Source: Hyperoplus lanceolatus (lineage: Eukaryota > Chordata > Actinopteri > Uranoscopiformes > Ammodytidae). Taken from it: a stretch of DNA of 64,000 nucleotides. The stretch is taken from contig CM049400.1 in NCBI GenBank assembly GCA_026929865.2, forward strand, positions 15,450,001 through 15,514,000, read 5' to 3'. The position numbers and the translations under genes were made by a program. Position 1 is the first letter of the stretch. Each line of letters opens with the position of its first letter. Below the pieces are notes generated by a model. The model was not told the DNA's origin. It saw only the letters and a program-made list of their open reading frames with translations, and made no database searches. Below, in pieces: positions 45,302 through 57,520 of this stretch.

Positions 45302-46310
45302 AAAGCAAGAAATGTCTGTCTGTCTGTCTGTCTGTGCGTATGTGTGTCTGTGGCCCGCATATCTCTCTAACGATAATATTAAACCTGAGTGATAATGTTG
45401 GAACGTCAAGATGGGAAAGAAGACTGACTGAAATCGGGTCGGATGACCATCTCACACCAAACGACTGAGATTAAGGGCACGCCACAACTCCAGCAAGACT
45501 CTCGAGATTTCAATTTGACATTGTAAATGTATCTGTGACTGTCAAACCACGTGAAAAGTTGTGTAGTGTGAGCCCAGCATAAGCTGCCTAAACACAGATA
45601 CATTCAACATGGACACAGATTTTTGGAAAACAAAATCTGCTTATTTGGCTGAAGTGCAGGTTAACAAGTGTAGTCTTTTGTTATAGATACCTGGAGGATG
45701 TATGATACGGCTGGGAAACTCTTCCAGGAATAATGTAACCAGAATAATTTCATAAATACTCCCTTTGTGAGCACCAGCAGAGCAATGGCCTTTGTGCAGT
45801 AGTCTTCACTGTTCCTGCTAGACTCACTTTGAGTGCAGTTCCCATTAAAACATTTTCATTTTGTATTTTATTTCTGGTCTTCACTTCTGTTCTTTAGTTT
45901 TCTCAAGGATAACTAAACAGAACAAATATAAAGTATGTCTGTGGCTTTGGAACTCATTATTAATGAAAAAGCCTTTGCTGACAACTCAAAGAACATAGAT
46001 AAAGCCATGTAATACAACTGTGCCTCTGAATTTTTAAAAGACAAACAAAAAACACCTATTTACATTTGACTATGATATTACACATTGTGATTCAAAACTA
46101 TAGCAAGGGGCATTCATATACACACACACACATAGAGCCTAAGTGTGCTACCAATTATGGAAAAGGATCTGTGATATGTGTAAAGCATTCAAACTGACCA
46201 ACAGTCATCATTGCAGCATCTCCCTATACGTTTTCACAGTCTAAAAAAGGTAGGTTATGAAACAGGTATGAATACCACATGAATTATCAAAAGCCATAAC
46301 TGACTTAGGG
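44519..46310. other. No recognised gene; microsatellites
   Basis: Contains a T run at 44685-44700 and the (TCTA)n/(CTGT)n tract described separately. No coding motif is seen. Confidence 0.45.
45258..45340 (+). repeat. Compound TCTA and CTGT microsatellite
   Basis: About eleven TCTA units (45258-45301), then 'taaagcaagaaatg', then six CTGT units to about 45336. The following 'tgtggcccgcatatctctctaacg' is a flank I associate with microsatellite-bearing fish repeats, though I cannot name the family. Confidence 0.8.
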
Positions 46311-46445
46311 GGCGCCCTTACCTCAGTTGGTAGCAGTGGACCTGGGTTCGATTCCAGCCTGCGGTTGTTCTCTGCATGTCACTCCTCTCTCTGCCCCATT
46401 TCAACTCTGTCTCTACACTATCAATAACGCATACAAATGCCAAAA
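46311..46445 (+). repeat. tRNA-derived SINE, internally deleted
   Basis: The head has an A-box-like 'acctcagttggtagcagtgg', directly followed by a B box GGGTTCGATTCC, then 'gcatgtcactcctctctctg'. A functional tRNA-like head would have 30-40 more bases between the boxes, so an internal deletion is likely. The 3' part 'ctgtctctacactatcaata' is shared with the SINE piece at 17222. Confidence 0.65.
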
Positions 46446-46540
46446 AACTCTACCAACACTTGAAATGCAGAATGTTTAAAAAAAATCCCTTGTCCATTCC
46501 TCCTGAATCACATCTCAAACTATTTCATTTCAATGCCTGA

Positions 46541-46715
46541 GTATACCTATCATGACTTCACTATTGATTTGTGCCAAGGTAAGGAGAATATCACCCGGAA
46601 TAAGGATATACACACAATTACACAGAATAAGGATGTGCAAACACTGCACACTGCGTTATAACAACTGAGTTTGCCTCAATTAACAGACAGCCCAGACCAC
46701 TAAATAATTGGCTAT
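46541..46715 (+). repeat. Copy 1 of a dispersed duplication (pair with 51395-51595)
   Basis: 'gcctgagtatacctatcat', 'cactattgatt', 'aataaggatgtgcaaacact' and 'agacagcccagaccactaaa' recur in the same order and orientation at 51395-51595. This copy has a single 'aataaggat' block plus a degenerate one. Confidence 0.7.
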
Positions 46716-46869
46716 TCAATGTGTGGGAAATGATTATTGAGAATGTTTGTTGACAAATCACTTTGTCAACATCAGTGAATATCTCCTCCCAATCTGCTAC
46801 CGGTCCATACGTGAGCACTGACAAATCTTGTTAATACACCTAGGCTAGGGAATTTAAACAAAGACGATC

Positions 46870-46977
46870 AGCTTAACCCACCTTCAATGCTAAGTTGATG
46901 CTTATAAAACATTAACTTAGCATTGATTAATGCTTATTAAGCATTAAATAACCATTAATTAATGCACCCTTATTGTG
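46870..46977 (-). repeat. Truncated end of a GGTAACAC/AATAAGGG element
   Basis: 'gcttattaagcattaaat', 'aaccattaattaatg' and 'cacccttattg' match the terminal part of the giant palindrome's TIR. The final 'taaagtgttacc' is missing, because the LINE at 46983 begins there. Confidence 0.65.
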
Positions 46978-46982
46978 TGTAT

Positions 46983-47700
46983 TAATAAGATAAGAAAATA
47001 TAAGATAAGATAAGATCATCCTCCTCTCCACCTCCAGACTGTCCAGTTCAAGTCCCACAACCGAGCTGGCCTTCCTCACCAGCTTGTTGAGTCTGTCTGA
47101 CTCCCCAGCCTTGATGCCTCCTCCCCAGCATGCCCCAGCGAAGAACAGCGTGCTGGCTACCACAGACTGATAAAATGTCCTTAGTAGCCTGCCACACACA
47201 TCAAACGACCTGAGCCTCCTGACGAAGAAGAGTTTGCTCTGACTCTTCCGGTAGAGGGCCTCTGTGTTGTCTGACCAGTCCAGTTTATTGTTGATGTGTA
47301 CTCCAAGGAATTTATACGAATCCACCGTCTCTATTTCAACCCCCTGGATGGTAATAGGGGTTGGGGGCTTCCTCTTCCGGCGGAAGTCCACCACAAGCCC
47401 CTTGGTCTTGCCGATGTTGAGTTGGAGGTGATTCTCCTGTGCCCATCTGACGTCCTCCACCACACCTCTGTACCCGTCCTCCCTGATGCAGCCCACGATG
47501 GAAGAGTCGTCTGAGAATTTCTGGAGATGGCAAGTTCCAGAGTTGAAGCTGAAGTCAGAGGTGTAGATGGTAAAGAGGAAGGGTGAAAGTATTGTTCCTT
47601 GGGATGCGCCAGTGTTGCTCATCACAACATCTGACAGGCCGCTCTGCAGCCGCACGTACTGTGGCCTGCTGGAAAGGTAGTCACCAATCCAGGCCACCAT
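46983..47700 (-). pseudogene. LINE ORF2: RT palm to C-terminus
   Basis: The frame starts near 47700 and contains NTGASQGTILSPFLFTIYTS, the catalytic FSDDSSIVGC (canonical ADD replaced by SDD), NIGKTKGLVVDFRRKRKPPT and DSYKFLGVHINNKLDWSDNT. These are the RT palm and thumb of a jockey-superfamily LINE. It joins the frame ending at 47681 after a frame change near 47690. The frame then runs through the TCTTA tail into flanking DNA, so its recorded end is not the original stop. Confidence 0.8.
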
Positions 47701-48187
47701 GTCGGGGGTGTACCTGCATTACTGAGAGCTTCTTCTCAAGCAGGGTAGGCTGGATGGTATTGAACGCACTGGAGAAGTGGAAGAACATGACTCTCACTGA
47801 GCTCTCCGGCTTCTCCAGGTGTGAGTAAGCCCTGTGTAGCAGGTAAATGATGGCGCTGTCCACGCTGAGTTGGGCCTGGTACGCGAACTGCAGTGGGTCC
47901 ATGGAGTCACACATCTGGGGCTTAAGGTGATGTAGAACGAGTCTTTCGAAGGTCTTCATGATGTGTGAGATCAGCACCACTGGCCTGTAATTGTTGGGAG
48001 AGCTGGGGCGAGCTATCTTAGTGCAGGAGGTCTTCCACAGCTGGGGCACCTTCTTCAGCCTCAGGGAGAGGTTGAAGAGGTGTTGGAACACTCCAGCAAG
48101 CTGTCCGGCACACGCTTTAAGCACCTTGGGATTGATGTCCGGACCCATTGCCTTATTCCTCTGGAGCTTTGATAGCTTCCGCCTCAC
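47681..48187 (-). pseudogene. LINE ORF2: RT fingers
   Basis: A 168-codon stretch has NKAMGPDINPKVLKACAGQL, then NYRPVVLISHIMKTFERLVL and YAYQAQLSVDSAII-like sequence (FAYQAQLSVDSAIIYLLHRA). The first catalytic region reads VMFFHFSSAFNTIQP. Most relatives have 'f.DfSsAFNTi', so the aspartate is replaced by histidine here. It is connected to the endonuclease part by the proline-rich linker (48205-48300). Confidence 0.75.
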
Positions 48188-48426
48188 CTGGCTTGATGTG
48201 ATGACAAGACTGGTAACAAGGGAGGGAGGAGGGGGAAAGACAGGGGGAGAGGGAGGGGAAGTAGGGGAGGGAGGGGAGGTGGAGGAGGGGGAACAGACTG
48301 ACCTGCTGAGCTCACTGGGGCAGGGGTTGAGTCAAACCTGTTGAAAAATAGGTTCAGCTCATTAGCACGTTCATGTACGCCCGCCACAACTGGACCTGGC
48401 AGTTTGTGTCCCGTGATCTTCTTCAT
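48184..48426 (-). pseudogene. LINE ORF2: proline-rich linker
   Basis: The frame contains SSAGQSVPPPPPPLPPLLPL, then further proline-leucine repeats. The coding strand is C-rich, giving G-rich purine runs on the plus strand at about 48209-48294. It links the endonuclease part (ending at 48423) to RT. A repeat expansion is likely, because the motif is low-complexity and family linkers vary in length. Confidence 0.6.
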
Positions 48427-49109
48427 CCCATCCCAACCTCCTTGGCACTGTTCCTTTCGAGCTTGCCCTCCAGCCTCTCCTTATAGCATGTTTTGGCCGC
48501 CTTTAGTTCCCTTCTCAGTTCCTTCTGAATTGATTTTACCCCCTCTCTGTCTGCTGCCATGAAAGCCCTCTTCTTCCTGTTGAGTAGGTTTTTAATGTTC
48601 TTATTGATCCAGGGTTTGTTGTTAGGAAAACAGCGGCCCTTCTTGATGGTTACAACTCTGTCCTCACAGAGCCTGTAATCTGTAATGTAATCTGTAATGC
48701 AATGGGAGAGTCCCTCAATGTCACCTGCGTGGTCCTCCAGGAACAGATCCCAGTCTGTACTCTGGCAGCAGTCCTGCAGGGCCTCCTCAGCCTCTCTAGA
48801 CCAAACCTTCACAGTCCTGGTGGTAGCCGGCTGCTTGCTTACTACAGGCTTGTACACAGGTGTAAGGTGTATCTGGTTGTGGTCAGACTGGTCAAGGGGT
48901 GGGAGGGGAGAGGAGCTGTATGCCTCCCTCACATTGGCATAAAGCAAGTCCAGGATTTTATTTCCTCTTGTTTTACATTTCACATACTGTGTGAAGCTGG
49001 TCAGAGTTTTGGAGAGGGAGACATGATTGAAGTCTCCGTTGAATATCATGAGAGCTGTGGGGTGCCGGGTCTGTAGTCTTGCGTCGGTACAGTGGATTAA
49101 TGGTGCCAT
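48423..49109 (-). pseudogene. LINE ORF2: C-terminal endonuclease and connector
   Basis: A 228-codon open frame. ALMIFNGDFNHVSLSKTLTS holds the endonuclease GDFNH motif, and PLDQSDHNQIHLTPVYKP holds SDH, the catalytic C-terminal aspartate-histidine of the APE-type nuclease. NNKPWINKNIKNLLNRKKRA follows as the conserved connector. The N-terminal half of the nuclease is lost by 5' truncation near 49110. Confidence 0.8.
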
Positions 49110-50246
49110 TCACAGCCAAACTTCCTTCTGTCTCATGAGTCTATGTGTGCTCCACTAGCATATTCAAATGTTTGTGGCATACCCTTCCTCATGGTATGTT
49201 ACAGTAGTTGGGGAAAATTGTGTGATCGGCAGACAGACTCCTGAATTCAATATGTACAGTATTCCTTTGCGTGTCTGTTGTAGGTTACTTGTATTTTTCA
49301 TGACAGAGCTGTAATCATTTGCTAACATGACTAATGTCAAAGTCTCTCTTGTTTCATTACAATGCTTACCCTTGCACAGCTTTTGATGCAAAACCTTTAT
49401 GGTATTGTGAGAGGGAAAAAGCCAATTGGACCAAACAAAAGCTTGAAGTAGCTTTTCAAGCTGCTGTACAGAATGTAATTACTGTTTTCCTTGTATTGGG
49501 AAAAGTTAGTTTAACACAATAAATGTCTCATGATGAGTGAAAATGTGAAGTCTGCTTTTAATGTGCAATATGTGATCATCTGCATTCTAGCTCTTGAAGT
49601 CACAGCAGGGGAGAATTACTTCAAGAATGGGGGCAAAAAAACTGGTATGTAATAAAAAAAAGTACAGTTTCATTGCAACCCCTGACTAGGCTACACCTAG
49701 ATCTATTAATGCAGTAGGCTTAAATGAGGTGAAAGATAATTTGGGAAAGATAATGGAGATTTGGATAAATAAACGTATACTTAGTACTGATAATTGCAAT
49801 GCTGTAGACCAGAATACATCTCCCCATAGACTATTAAAATAAAGTGGAACAGTTGAAAAAGAGAAGCAGATGACTTTAGTAACATTTGTATTCATGTACC
49901 AGCAACTATAAATATGTTAACTTAGATTTCAAAAGCAGCCAAGCTGACAAACACTGACATTTTACGTGCTTACACCTTAGGTGTTAGTTCATCTGAAAAG
50001 TAGTTTGGTGTATGTGCAAATATTCAATTTAGCGACTTTTTTAGCCACTTGAGTTTAATTCCACTACAGTGACTTCTCAATCCCTATGCTGCATACTCCA
50101 GCAATTTGTGATTAATGAATTTCAGCACACACTAAGTTTTTGGTTTTCTGAAGAACAAGTTTTAACAGAATAACATTAAACACTTCAATCTACTGTACTG
50201 GACCATCAAGTTCAGTAGCATACCTAGATCTAATGCCTCAAGAATA
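49110..50246. other. No recognised gene
   Basis: AT-rich sequence in which no frame or terminus is recognised. Confidence 0.5.
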
Positions 50247-50254
50247 ATCACAAC

Positions 50255-50540
50255 TAGGGCTGTCAAGCGATTAAAAAAAATAATCTAATTAATTACAGGC
50301 TCTGTGATTAATTAATCTAAATTAATCGCATACTTTTATGACACTTTTATACCTGTTTATAAACAGCTGTATAGCCTGCTAGTCTCTCTCTCTCTCGCTC
50401 TCTCACTCTCTCTCTCTCTCCATCTCTCGTAACTTCTGTTTCCACAACAGACAGCGCTGCACTGCCACAGATGCTTATGCCGATTCATTCACCATCGTCG
50501 TACTCATAGGCAAAAATATTGAGAGACACACACACACACA

Positions 50541-50621
<81 letters not shown>

Positions 50622-51011
50622 ACGCGGACGACGAGACAGCTAGCAAACAAAATTGAGACACGGGGAGAACGATTGAGAGATACTGTTTTGAACCTAGCCT
50701 ACATTGTTGCACCCACTCAATCAATAATGCACAGACACTGGCTGCGGAGAATAAAGTAAGATGACTTCCTACCTTCATGCTTATTAAACCGTCTATAGAG
50801 CCCTCGGCGCCCTGTTTCTCTCTTTACTTTTCTCCCTTTCACCCGCGCAGGCTGTGTCTGCTTCAGGTGCAGCTCGGTGCAGCTACGCACCACTTTTGCA
50901 CCGGGTCAAAGGGCATTATAGAAGTGCGATTAATCTGCGTTAATTTTTTTAATCGCGTTAATTTTTCTGTGATTAATTAATCGAAATTAACGCGTTAATT
51001 TGACAGCCCTA
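50255..51011. mobile_element. hAT-type MITE with microsatellite interior
   Basis: TAGGGCTGTCAAGCGATTAA at 50255 is mirrored by the end TTTGACAGCCCTA at 51011. A perfect 8-bp TSD, ATCACAAC, lies at 50247-50254 and 51012-51019. The subterminal regions carry 'gattaattaatc' palindromes. The interior holds TC repeats (50382-50427) and a long CA repeat (50525-50618). It contains no coding sequence. Confidence 0.92.
50525..50618 (+). repeat. CA microsatellite
   Basis: More than 90 bases of nearly pure CA dinucleotides, with one CGCG interruption near 50541, inside the hAT MITE. Confidence 0.95.
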
Positions 51012-51394
51012 ATCACAACATATTCCAACAGTAGTTTTTTTTCAAAATGGTAATATCTGTTGCATTTCACTGTCAGGGGATGATCATGTTCATTGACAAT
51101 TTAACTGTGATAAAAAAACACAACACAAAACACTGTCATGTCATTGCCACTTCTTTATGCAAATTACGTTCAAAATGAAATATTTTCCATGAACATAGAG
51201 ACAACAAAGATTGGAATGTCACTGACATATGGACACGAGGCATCAGCATAATACTACATGATTAGCACAAATTCAAATGCATCTCATTTTGTGTAGCGAG
51301 CTTCTTTTGCTTAACCATACAGGATATGTGATTTACAAAGAAAATTGTAGCAGAACTAATAATAAAAAATTCAGCTCGACTTTGAAAGTTAATG

Positions 51395-51595
51395 CTTGAG
51401 GATACCCGTCATGAAATCACTATTGATTGTTCCAAGAGGAAGAGTCAATCACACAAGATAAGGATGTACAGCCAATCCAACAAAATAAGGATGTACAGCC
51501 AATCCAACAAAATAAGGATGTACAGACACTGCACATTGCTTTTACCAGGTATGTGTTAATTAACAGCCAGCTCAGACCACTAAATACAGGGCTAC
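51395..51595 (+). repeat. Copy 2 of a dispersed duplication, with a 27-bp tandem repeat
   Basis: It shares order and orientation with 46541-46715. Its middle contains three tandem copies (the last partial) of a 27-base unit, 'ataaggatgtacagcc' plus 'aatccaacaaa', at about 51458-51530. Copy 1 has only one or two degenerate units. Confidence 0.75.
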
Positions 51596-54500
51596 ACAAG
51601 CTTAAACAAATTTGAATAAACAATCATGACTCAGTGTGTTCAGAAAAATCCAGCATGCAGAACCACAAGTTGATATTTGTCGAACAGAATATTGTAGCAA
51701 TTTGATATTGGCATTATACAAAACAGTGGGGTTGCGACCTTTTTTCATGTTTTCCTTTTTTCCATGCCTTGAAGTGAATCTGTAAACCTGAATGTGTAGA
51801 TATGCAGTACACATAAGTGTAGTCCCGTGAGACCACAGCCACCATAGCAATTTGAGCAAACAAGCTGTTTGAGCAAAGATTGTTGGTAACTTAACAGCTT
51901 GACATTTTGTGGATAATGATGTCTGTTCATATATTTTTTAAAGGACAATATGTGAAAATCCGGAATTCTAATTTACAGTTGCATATATCCTTCATAGGAT
52001 TCATTGTTTGAAGGGATGTAGTATTACCCACACTTGATTTGTATTTGATAATCAATGGATAAATGAGCTTTAATCATGCACATACAAGACAATTAAGCTG
52101 GATAACCAGTGTGTACGTACATTACTTTTAATCCGTATCTTCTGAGAATAGAATATTTCACAAAGTCACTGATGACATTAGAGATTAGCACATTTCTCAT
52201 GTCCTATGGTGGGGCTGAGAATTTGCATACTACTCTAGTACTAATACTTATTGGAGATCAGTTATACTGATGGCATTTCATTCAGTAAATCTAATATCAG
52301 AACAATACCTCATCTTCTAATAAAGAAATACAATTAACCTTGGTCACAGGAAGCTTAAATACAGCTTAAATATACCTGACACAAATCCACTGCAATCCCG
52401 AACTCTGGAGAGATCTGTAGCAATATAATACCGCTTCTTGTCCAGGATTTACAACTCACATTCAGAGGAATTTAAGAGTTAGTATAAGTAGTTGGGGTTG
52501 GGGATATGTTGGCATTCCATTGCATTGGGAAAGGGGGAAAACAATCTTCATGTTTTTATTTGCCTTTATACCCATACAATATACTATGTGTTATAAATAA
52601 CTAGTTTCAGACATGCAACCTAAATAGGTGTGCATGAAGAATACATCAAGAAGCAATTTGCGCGTGAGAGGATTAAAGTGCATTACTTGAATAAGTGCAT
52701 CTCTGAAATGGCTTTTCTGCCAGCCTTTTGAAATACTAACATTTCTCTAAAGGACAACTGATAGAAAGCTGCTAGATGATCCTGGTTGACAAAACAAGGT
52801 CCACAGTCACTAAGAATCATTTGAGAAACAGCCAATTTTTAACATTAGAAATGCATTAAAAGACCAGAGTAGAGTATACTCTGCAAATGCGTGCAGTAAG
52901 CGCACTGATGTCAAGGGAGAAATTGCTTTTGCTGGGACCCCGCTGCACTTCAAGGGTCTTGCTCAGGGCTTTTGGAATGTCTGTTTTGATATGATTGCTT
53001 CCCGTTTGTCTTGTGTTATGGGATATCTTTCGGGTTCTGTAAGATCATTTGACTTATTTGCTGAAAAACAAAAATCTGCTGAGGGCCTTTACTGTCACCT
53101 AATGTAGGTCATGATGAACACAGCAATGCGCCTTTTAGTCTCTGAACGGGGTGATATATAATAGCTGATTTTTCAGCGGTTTCGCATTGAGAAGTGAGGA
53201 TAAAGTAAGCAAGTGTTCTGTCATAGCAATTCTGTAACAATTATTTCAATAACTTTTCTGTTTTGTGTCTCACTCTCCCCTACCCCTCTCCCTGTACAAC
53301 ATGTCAGCCATTAAAATGTCTCCCCCTGTTCATTTTGATGTAATCCATCATTTTGCTGAAAAGGAGAGCCTCTCTGGAGCTCAGTTCAAATGCTTGGCTG
53401 TTTGCAGCAGGACCCTTGTGTTCAGAAGGCACTGCAAAGGCAGGTAGAACACCCATCTATCGTTTTCCTATTAAAAAAACAATTATCAAAGTCTCTTTCT
53501 TGCTTATCATAGGAAGAATCCATGTGGTAAACAAATGCTCAACAGTCTAATGAATGGAATCACACGAGGGAAAACTCACTGCTTCCATGTTAGTATGAAA
53601 GACCAACATATTTCACTCCGCTTCTGGTTATTTGTTTTTGCATCTTAGGAGAACTGCAAGATAACGTGATATGACAAATAATACACTGGAGGGAAAAAAA
53701 TACCAACAACCCTCCAGTGGCTTTGCAATGTGTACAGCTAGGCACATCCAACAAGGTTAACTCACATTAAACTCTACTTTATGCCACATTCTGCAATAAA
53801 TAATTCCAAAGGCATGGAAGAATGAGGCCTGGTTGATCCAACGCCATCAGGAGAGAGTAAATAACACATAATGCAGGAGCTGCAAAACAATTATCAGTAG
53901 ATCAATGCAGGTTTCTGAATGTTGCAGTCCTTAGACAATGGCATGAACACAATTGACGAATAGGATTACCATCAGACTGGATTTCATTTTCACTGGATTT
54001 CTGTGTCCTGCAGAACCAGGGAATTTATTGCAAAAGTATTGGCTCATTGGTATTAGATTGCACACATCATTGCTTTTCAATCTCTAATCCCATTATGGAA
54101 ATAAATAACGTATTTAAGATATAGATTGGAGCAGATGCCGTCTTTGGAAAACGACAAAAAAAAGACAATTGATCTGAACTGTTTTAATACAGAGGTGCAA
54201 ATTGTTTAATTCAGAGATAACAAAATGTCAATAGGAGCAAGAACATTTTGGACTGCGAAATATCTATCTTAGTTTGAAATGGTTTAAAAATAAATATGAA
54301 ACATAAAATTAAAGTTACACACCCCAATATATCAGAGTGATTACAACTATTCAGTTCAGCGGAGGCTGCACTGTGATAATCTGAGTTCAGTCAAATGACA
54401 TCATGGAAACAAGTTAAGGGCTCAATAAGTCATGTCACATAAGGCTTTTTTATGTTAACACTTGTAAAAAGAGTGACTACGAGCAATTTTCCTTAATTTC

Positions 54501-55803
54501 ATGGACACAAATCAAATAAAAGCAGGAAACCTGCAATGGTTACAGTAGAGGAGAAGCAACATCAGCCAATCTCTCCACATTGCCTCAAAGGCTAAGTACA
54601 ACTGACTGAAAGAAAGTAAACACAAGGTTAAAGCAAAAACAAGGTGGTGGTGGGGGGGGGGGGGGGTTCTTGAAAGAAAGCACAGCCATTTTTTTTTCTT
54701 TCTGTCAGAAGGCAGCCAGAGATGTGCAGTGGCAATATGAGCGTTGACTTGACAACCAAGAGAACCAGTGAAGCATTCAAACTCAACTGAGATTGGCCCA
54801 AGAATAGTCGGAAACAAAGAGTGGCTCCTTCAGTAGTGACTTACAAATAAATAGTGACTTTAAAAGAAAAAGTTAGCACAGCATGAAGGAATCATGGTTG
54901 ACATTTTTGGGTGATGTTTCTGTTTGAGTTTTTATTCGTCAATTATTTTCTGGAAAACTATGCTAAAAGGAGGGAGGAGTATCTGTAAAGACGTTAAAGA
55001 CCATGTCTTGCAAAAGTCCTGCAACGACCCCACAGAAAATAATATATTTCAATAAACCTTTAGAAAATTTGACATTTGTGGCATTTTTAAAACCATGGTA
55101 TGCTTTGATTTACATGATTTACATGACACTTTTTACTCAAAGTGACTTTAAAGTGAGGCTTTGATGATAGTAAAGTCTCCAACTAAAATATCTATGCATA
55201 TTTCAGGATGTGGTGCATCCCCGGCACCAATAACTTTGGATCTGAAATACACTGTTAAAGAAATATAGCTTTCAGAAAAAAAAAGTTATCTTGTGGCACC
55301 CAGCACCGGGAGCAAGTGGTTCCTTTGGAGAGAATACCATGGGGTAAATTGTGCCATTGATATATCTCATAAACTGTAATGCAAGACAAATCCATTAGAC
55401 AATTACTTATTTAAGGTTCATTTGAAGTAAATATTTTACAAAGATTGAAGGTCAATTCTCTTAAACAAGGCCTAGCAGATCTAGGTTGTTTAACCTGCAA
55501 AGCTCAGAATGACAAAGTCACCATAAACATCTTGTGGCCATCTGAACTCTCATCAATGGTGTCTTTAAATACCTACTTCACCAGTGGGAATATGAAGGTG
55601 TATTGAACTCTGAGATCCTATGTAGTATAAATGTGCACACATTTTAGAAATCGGTTCATCCTAGCCTGAGAAAAGGCAGAAATAGTGTTTTATGGTCTCA
55701 CTGTCTGACCCTACATTTTGCACAGTTGTGATGTCACAACTAAATAATGAAGCGGCTGGTTTGACGAAGAAATGGGCACGCCTTAAGGGCAAATCCATGC
55801 TCA

Positions 55804-55840
55804 ATAGCCCTTAGAACTGCAAAGCAGTTCTAAGGGCTAT
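55804..55840. repeat. Perfect 17-bp-arm hairpin
   Basis: ATAGCCCTTAGAACTGC is followed by AAA and then its exact complement GCAGTTCTAAGGGCTAT. The loop is three bases. The origin is unknown; it may be a relic of inverted transposon ends. Confidence 0.9.
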
Positions 55841-57520
55841 GAAGAATGCAACAAAGCACCAATTGATCCATCTTCTAATTATTACCTTAAGATGTTCTGT
55901 GTGCAGCATCATACCACTATCCAATCAAATGTAATTAACACTGGTGGCCCCCTCCAGAAAACTGCATTGTAGAGGGATTACGCAGCTATCTATGTGCTGG
56001 TCTGATTAATGGCCGCAGTAATTAATGCTGAAGGGGTCTGTCCAAGTGCCTCAGTGAGGGAGCATACAGCAGCAAGCCAGCTACACAGAGCAGAGCTTAC
56101 ACTCACAGCACACTCTAAACACCTGGATCCTCTCATGTGTGCTTTTGTTGCAGACAATATGAAGTTATTTGCTTATGGTAACCTACATGTAGACATTTGC
56201 AGATAAATTACGGTCTGTTCCTCATACTGTCTTCATGAATATACAAAACAGTGTATACATTATTCTTATTTTTACTAATCAATAAGGGATTTGAGTGCTA
56301 AGAGTATTGAATTCACACTCATAAAACGTCACAGAGACAGAATGGAGTAAGGACGCACACTGTGTGAAAGTGTTTCAGAACTGATAAAGAGTTGATTTCA
56401 AATCAGCAGCCTGTTATAGGACTTCCTTTTGCCAATGATGCTTAAAATGTGCAGATCATTGAAACAAAACAAAAGTGTGTTCATTATAATATTATCACTT
56501 AGGCCCATGTTACTGTCAACCTTATACAATTCCCTTATACAATTCAGGAACCGAAAATTTGCATCTGAGACATACTATAATGTAAAATTGAAGTATACCA
56601 ATCCAAATCCAAATAATTCATAAAGCAATCTACTTGAAGAATCCACTTCCAGAGACAACAATTGGCAGCGTCTTCAAAACACAATTATCACAGGTGGTTG
56701 TAGGCCATACACCTTATCTTCAAGATGCAAATTTGAAGGCTCCTTCTTTACTTTGCTCAGTGCGCATCTATCAGTCTATTTCAACATCAAATGTTGTTTA
56801 TCGTTCCATGTTATCTCGTATTTCAAAGGCGATGGTTGATATGGCATGACTCCAGCCTGATAAGAGCACAAACACCTGCTTGCTCTGCAGGCGTGCTGCT
56901 TGGAGAGCGGCTCTTATTGGCTTTGGATTGCTACACTGTAATATATGGTTTAATCTCTCAGTTTTTCACCTTCTTTTCCAAATCCTTTCCATGTCGTTTT
57001 ATACTGTTATGTTGTAAATTTTAAAATTACTATAAAAACAGGTTCCCAAAATGTATCTGAATTCATGTGAATATCATGCGTATTTTCTTCTATTTAGTCT
57101 TTTGTGACTCAGTCATACATGGCGGACTTCCAAAAACCACAACCAAATCCTCTTTGGCTCTGTAGGTGAACATCCACAACATAGACATCCACAATTCATG
57201 TAAATATGCTCAGTATTCTCTGAAGGCCATTTGAAGGAGAGTTGAAATGACTTATGAATACAAAACTGTTGCATTATTAAATGTCAAAAAATTATGCTAT
57301 AGATTGTATTGATAGACAATGTAAATGTAAATGCAGTGTTTCTGTAGCCTTTTAGACTTCCATTATTAACTAAGGAATTTGCATATTGGCATTACTTTTT
57401 TAGCACACTCCTTTTATGTATGGACACAGTGCAATGCAGCACATGTTGGTGGTTTTGTGGCTAAAAATGAGAAGAGCTAGCCTGGCATTTCCAGACCTGC
57501 CACTAGGCGCTGTCAAATTA

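Larger units (their letters stand above)
46983..49109 (-). mobile_element. L2/Rex1-type LINE, 5'-truncated
   Basis: On the minus strand, endonuclease C-terminal sequence (49109 downwards), a proline-rich linker, RT and a 3' tail of TCTTA repeats (46983-47022) are in order. The 5' end is truncated within the endonuclease. The frames are mostly open over long stretches, so this copy is younger than the one at 7030-9385. The 3' end appears to lie within or just past the last codons of ORF2. Confidence 0.85.
51020..57469. other. Long tract without recognised genes
   Basis: Apart from the duplication at 51395-51595, a G run at 54649-54667 and the hairpin at 55804-55840, this is unique-looking AT-rich DNA. 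No frame shows a known domain. Confidence 0.45.

Noticed and set aside
50525-50618. CA repeat considered as a Z-DNA regulatory element
   Set aside because: It is a plain microsatellite inside a MITE; nothing in the sequence points to a regulatory role.
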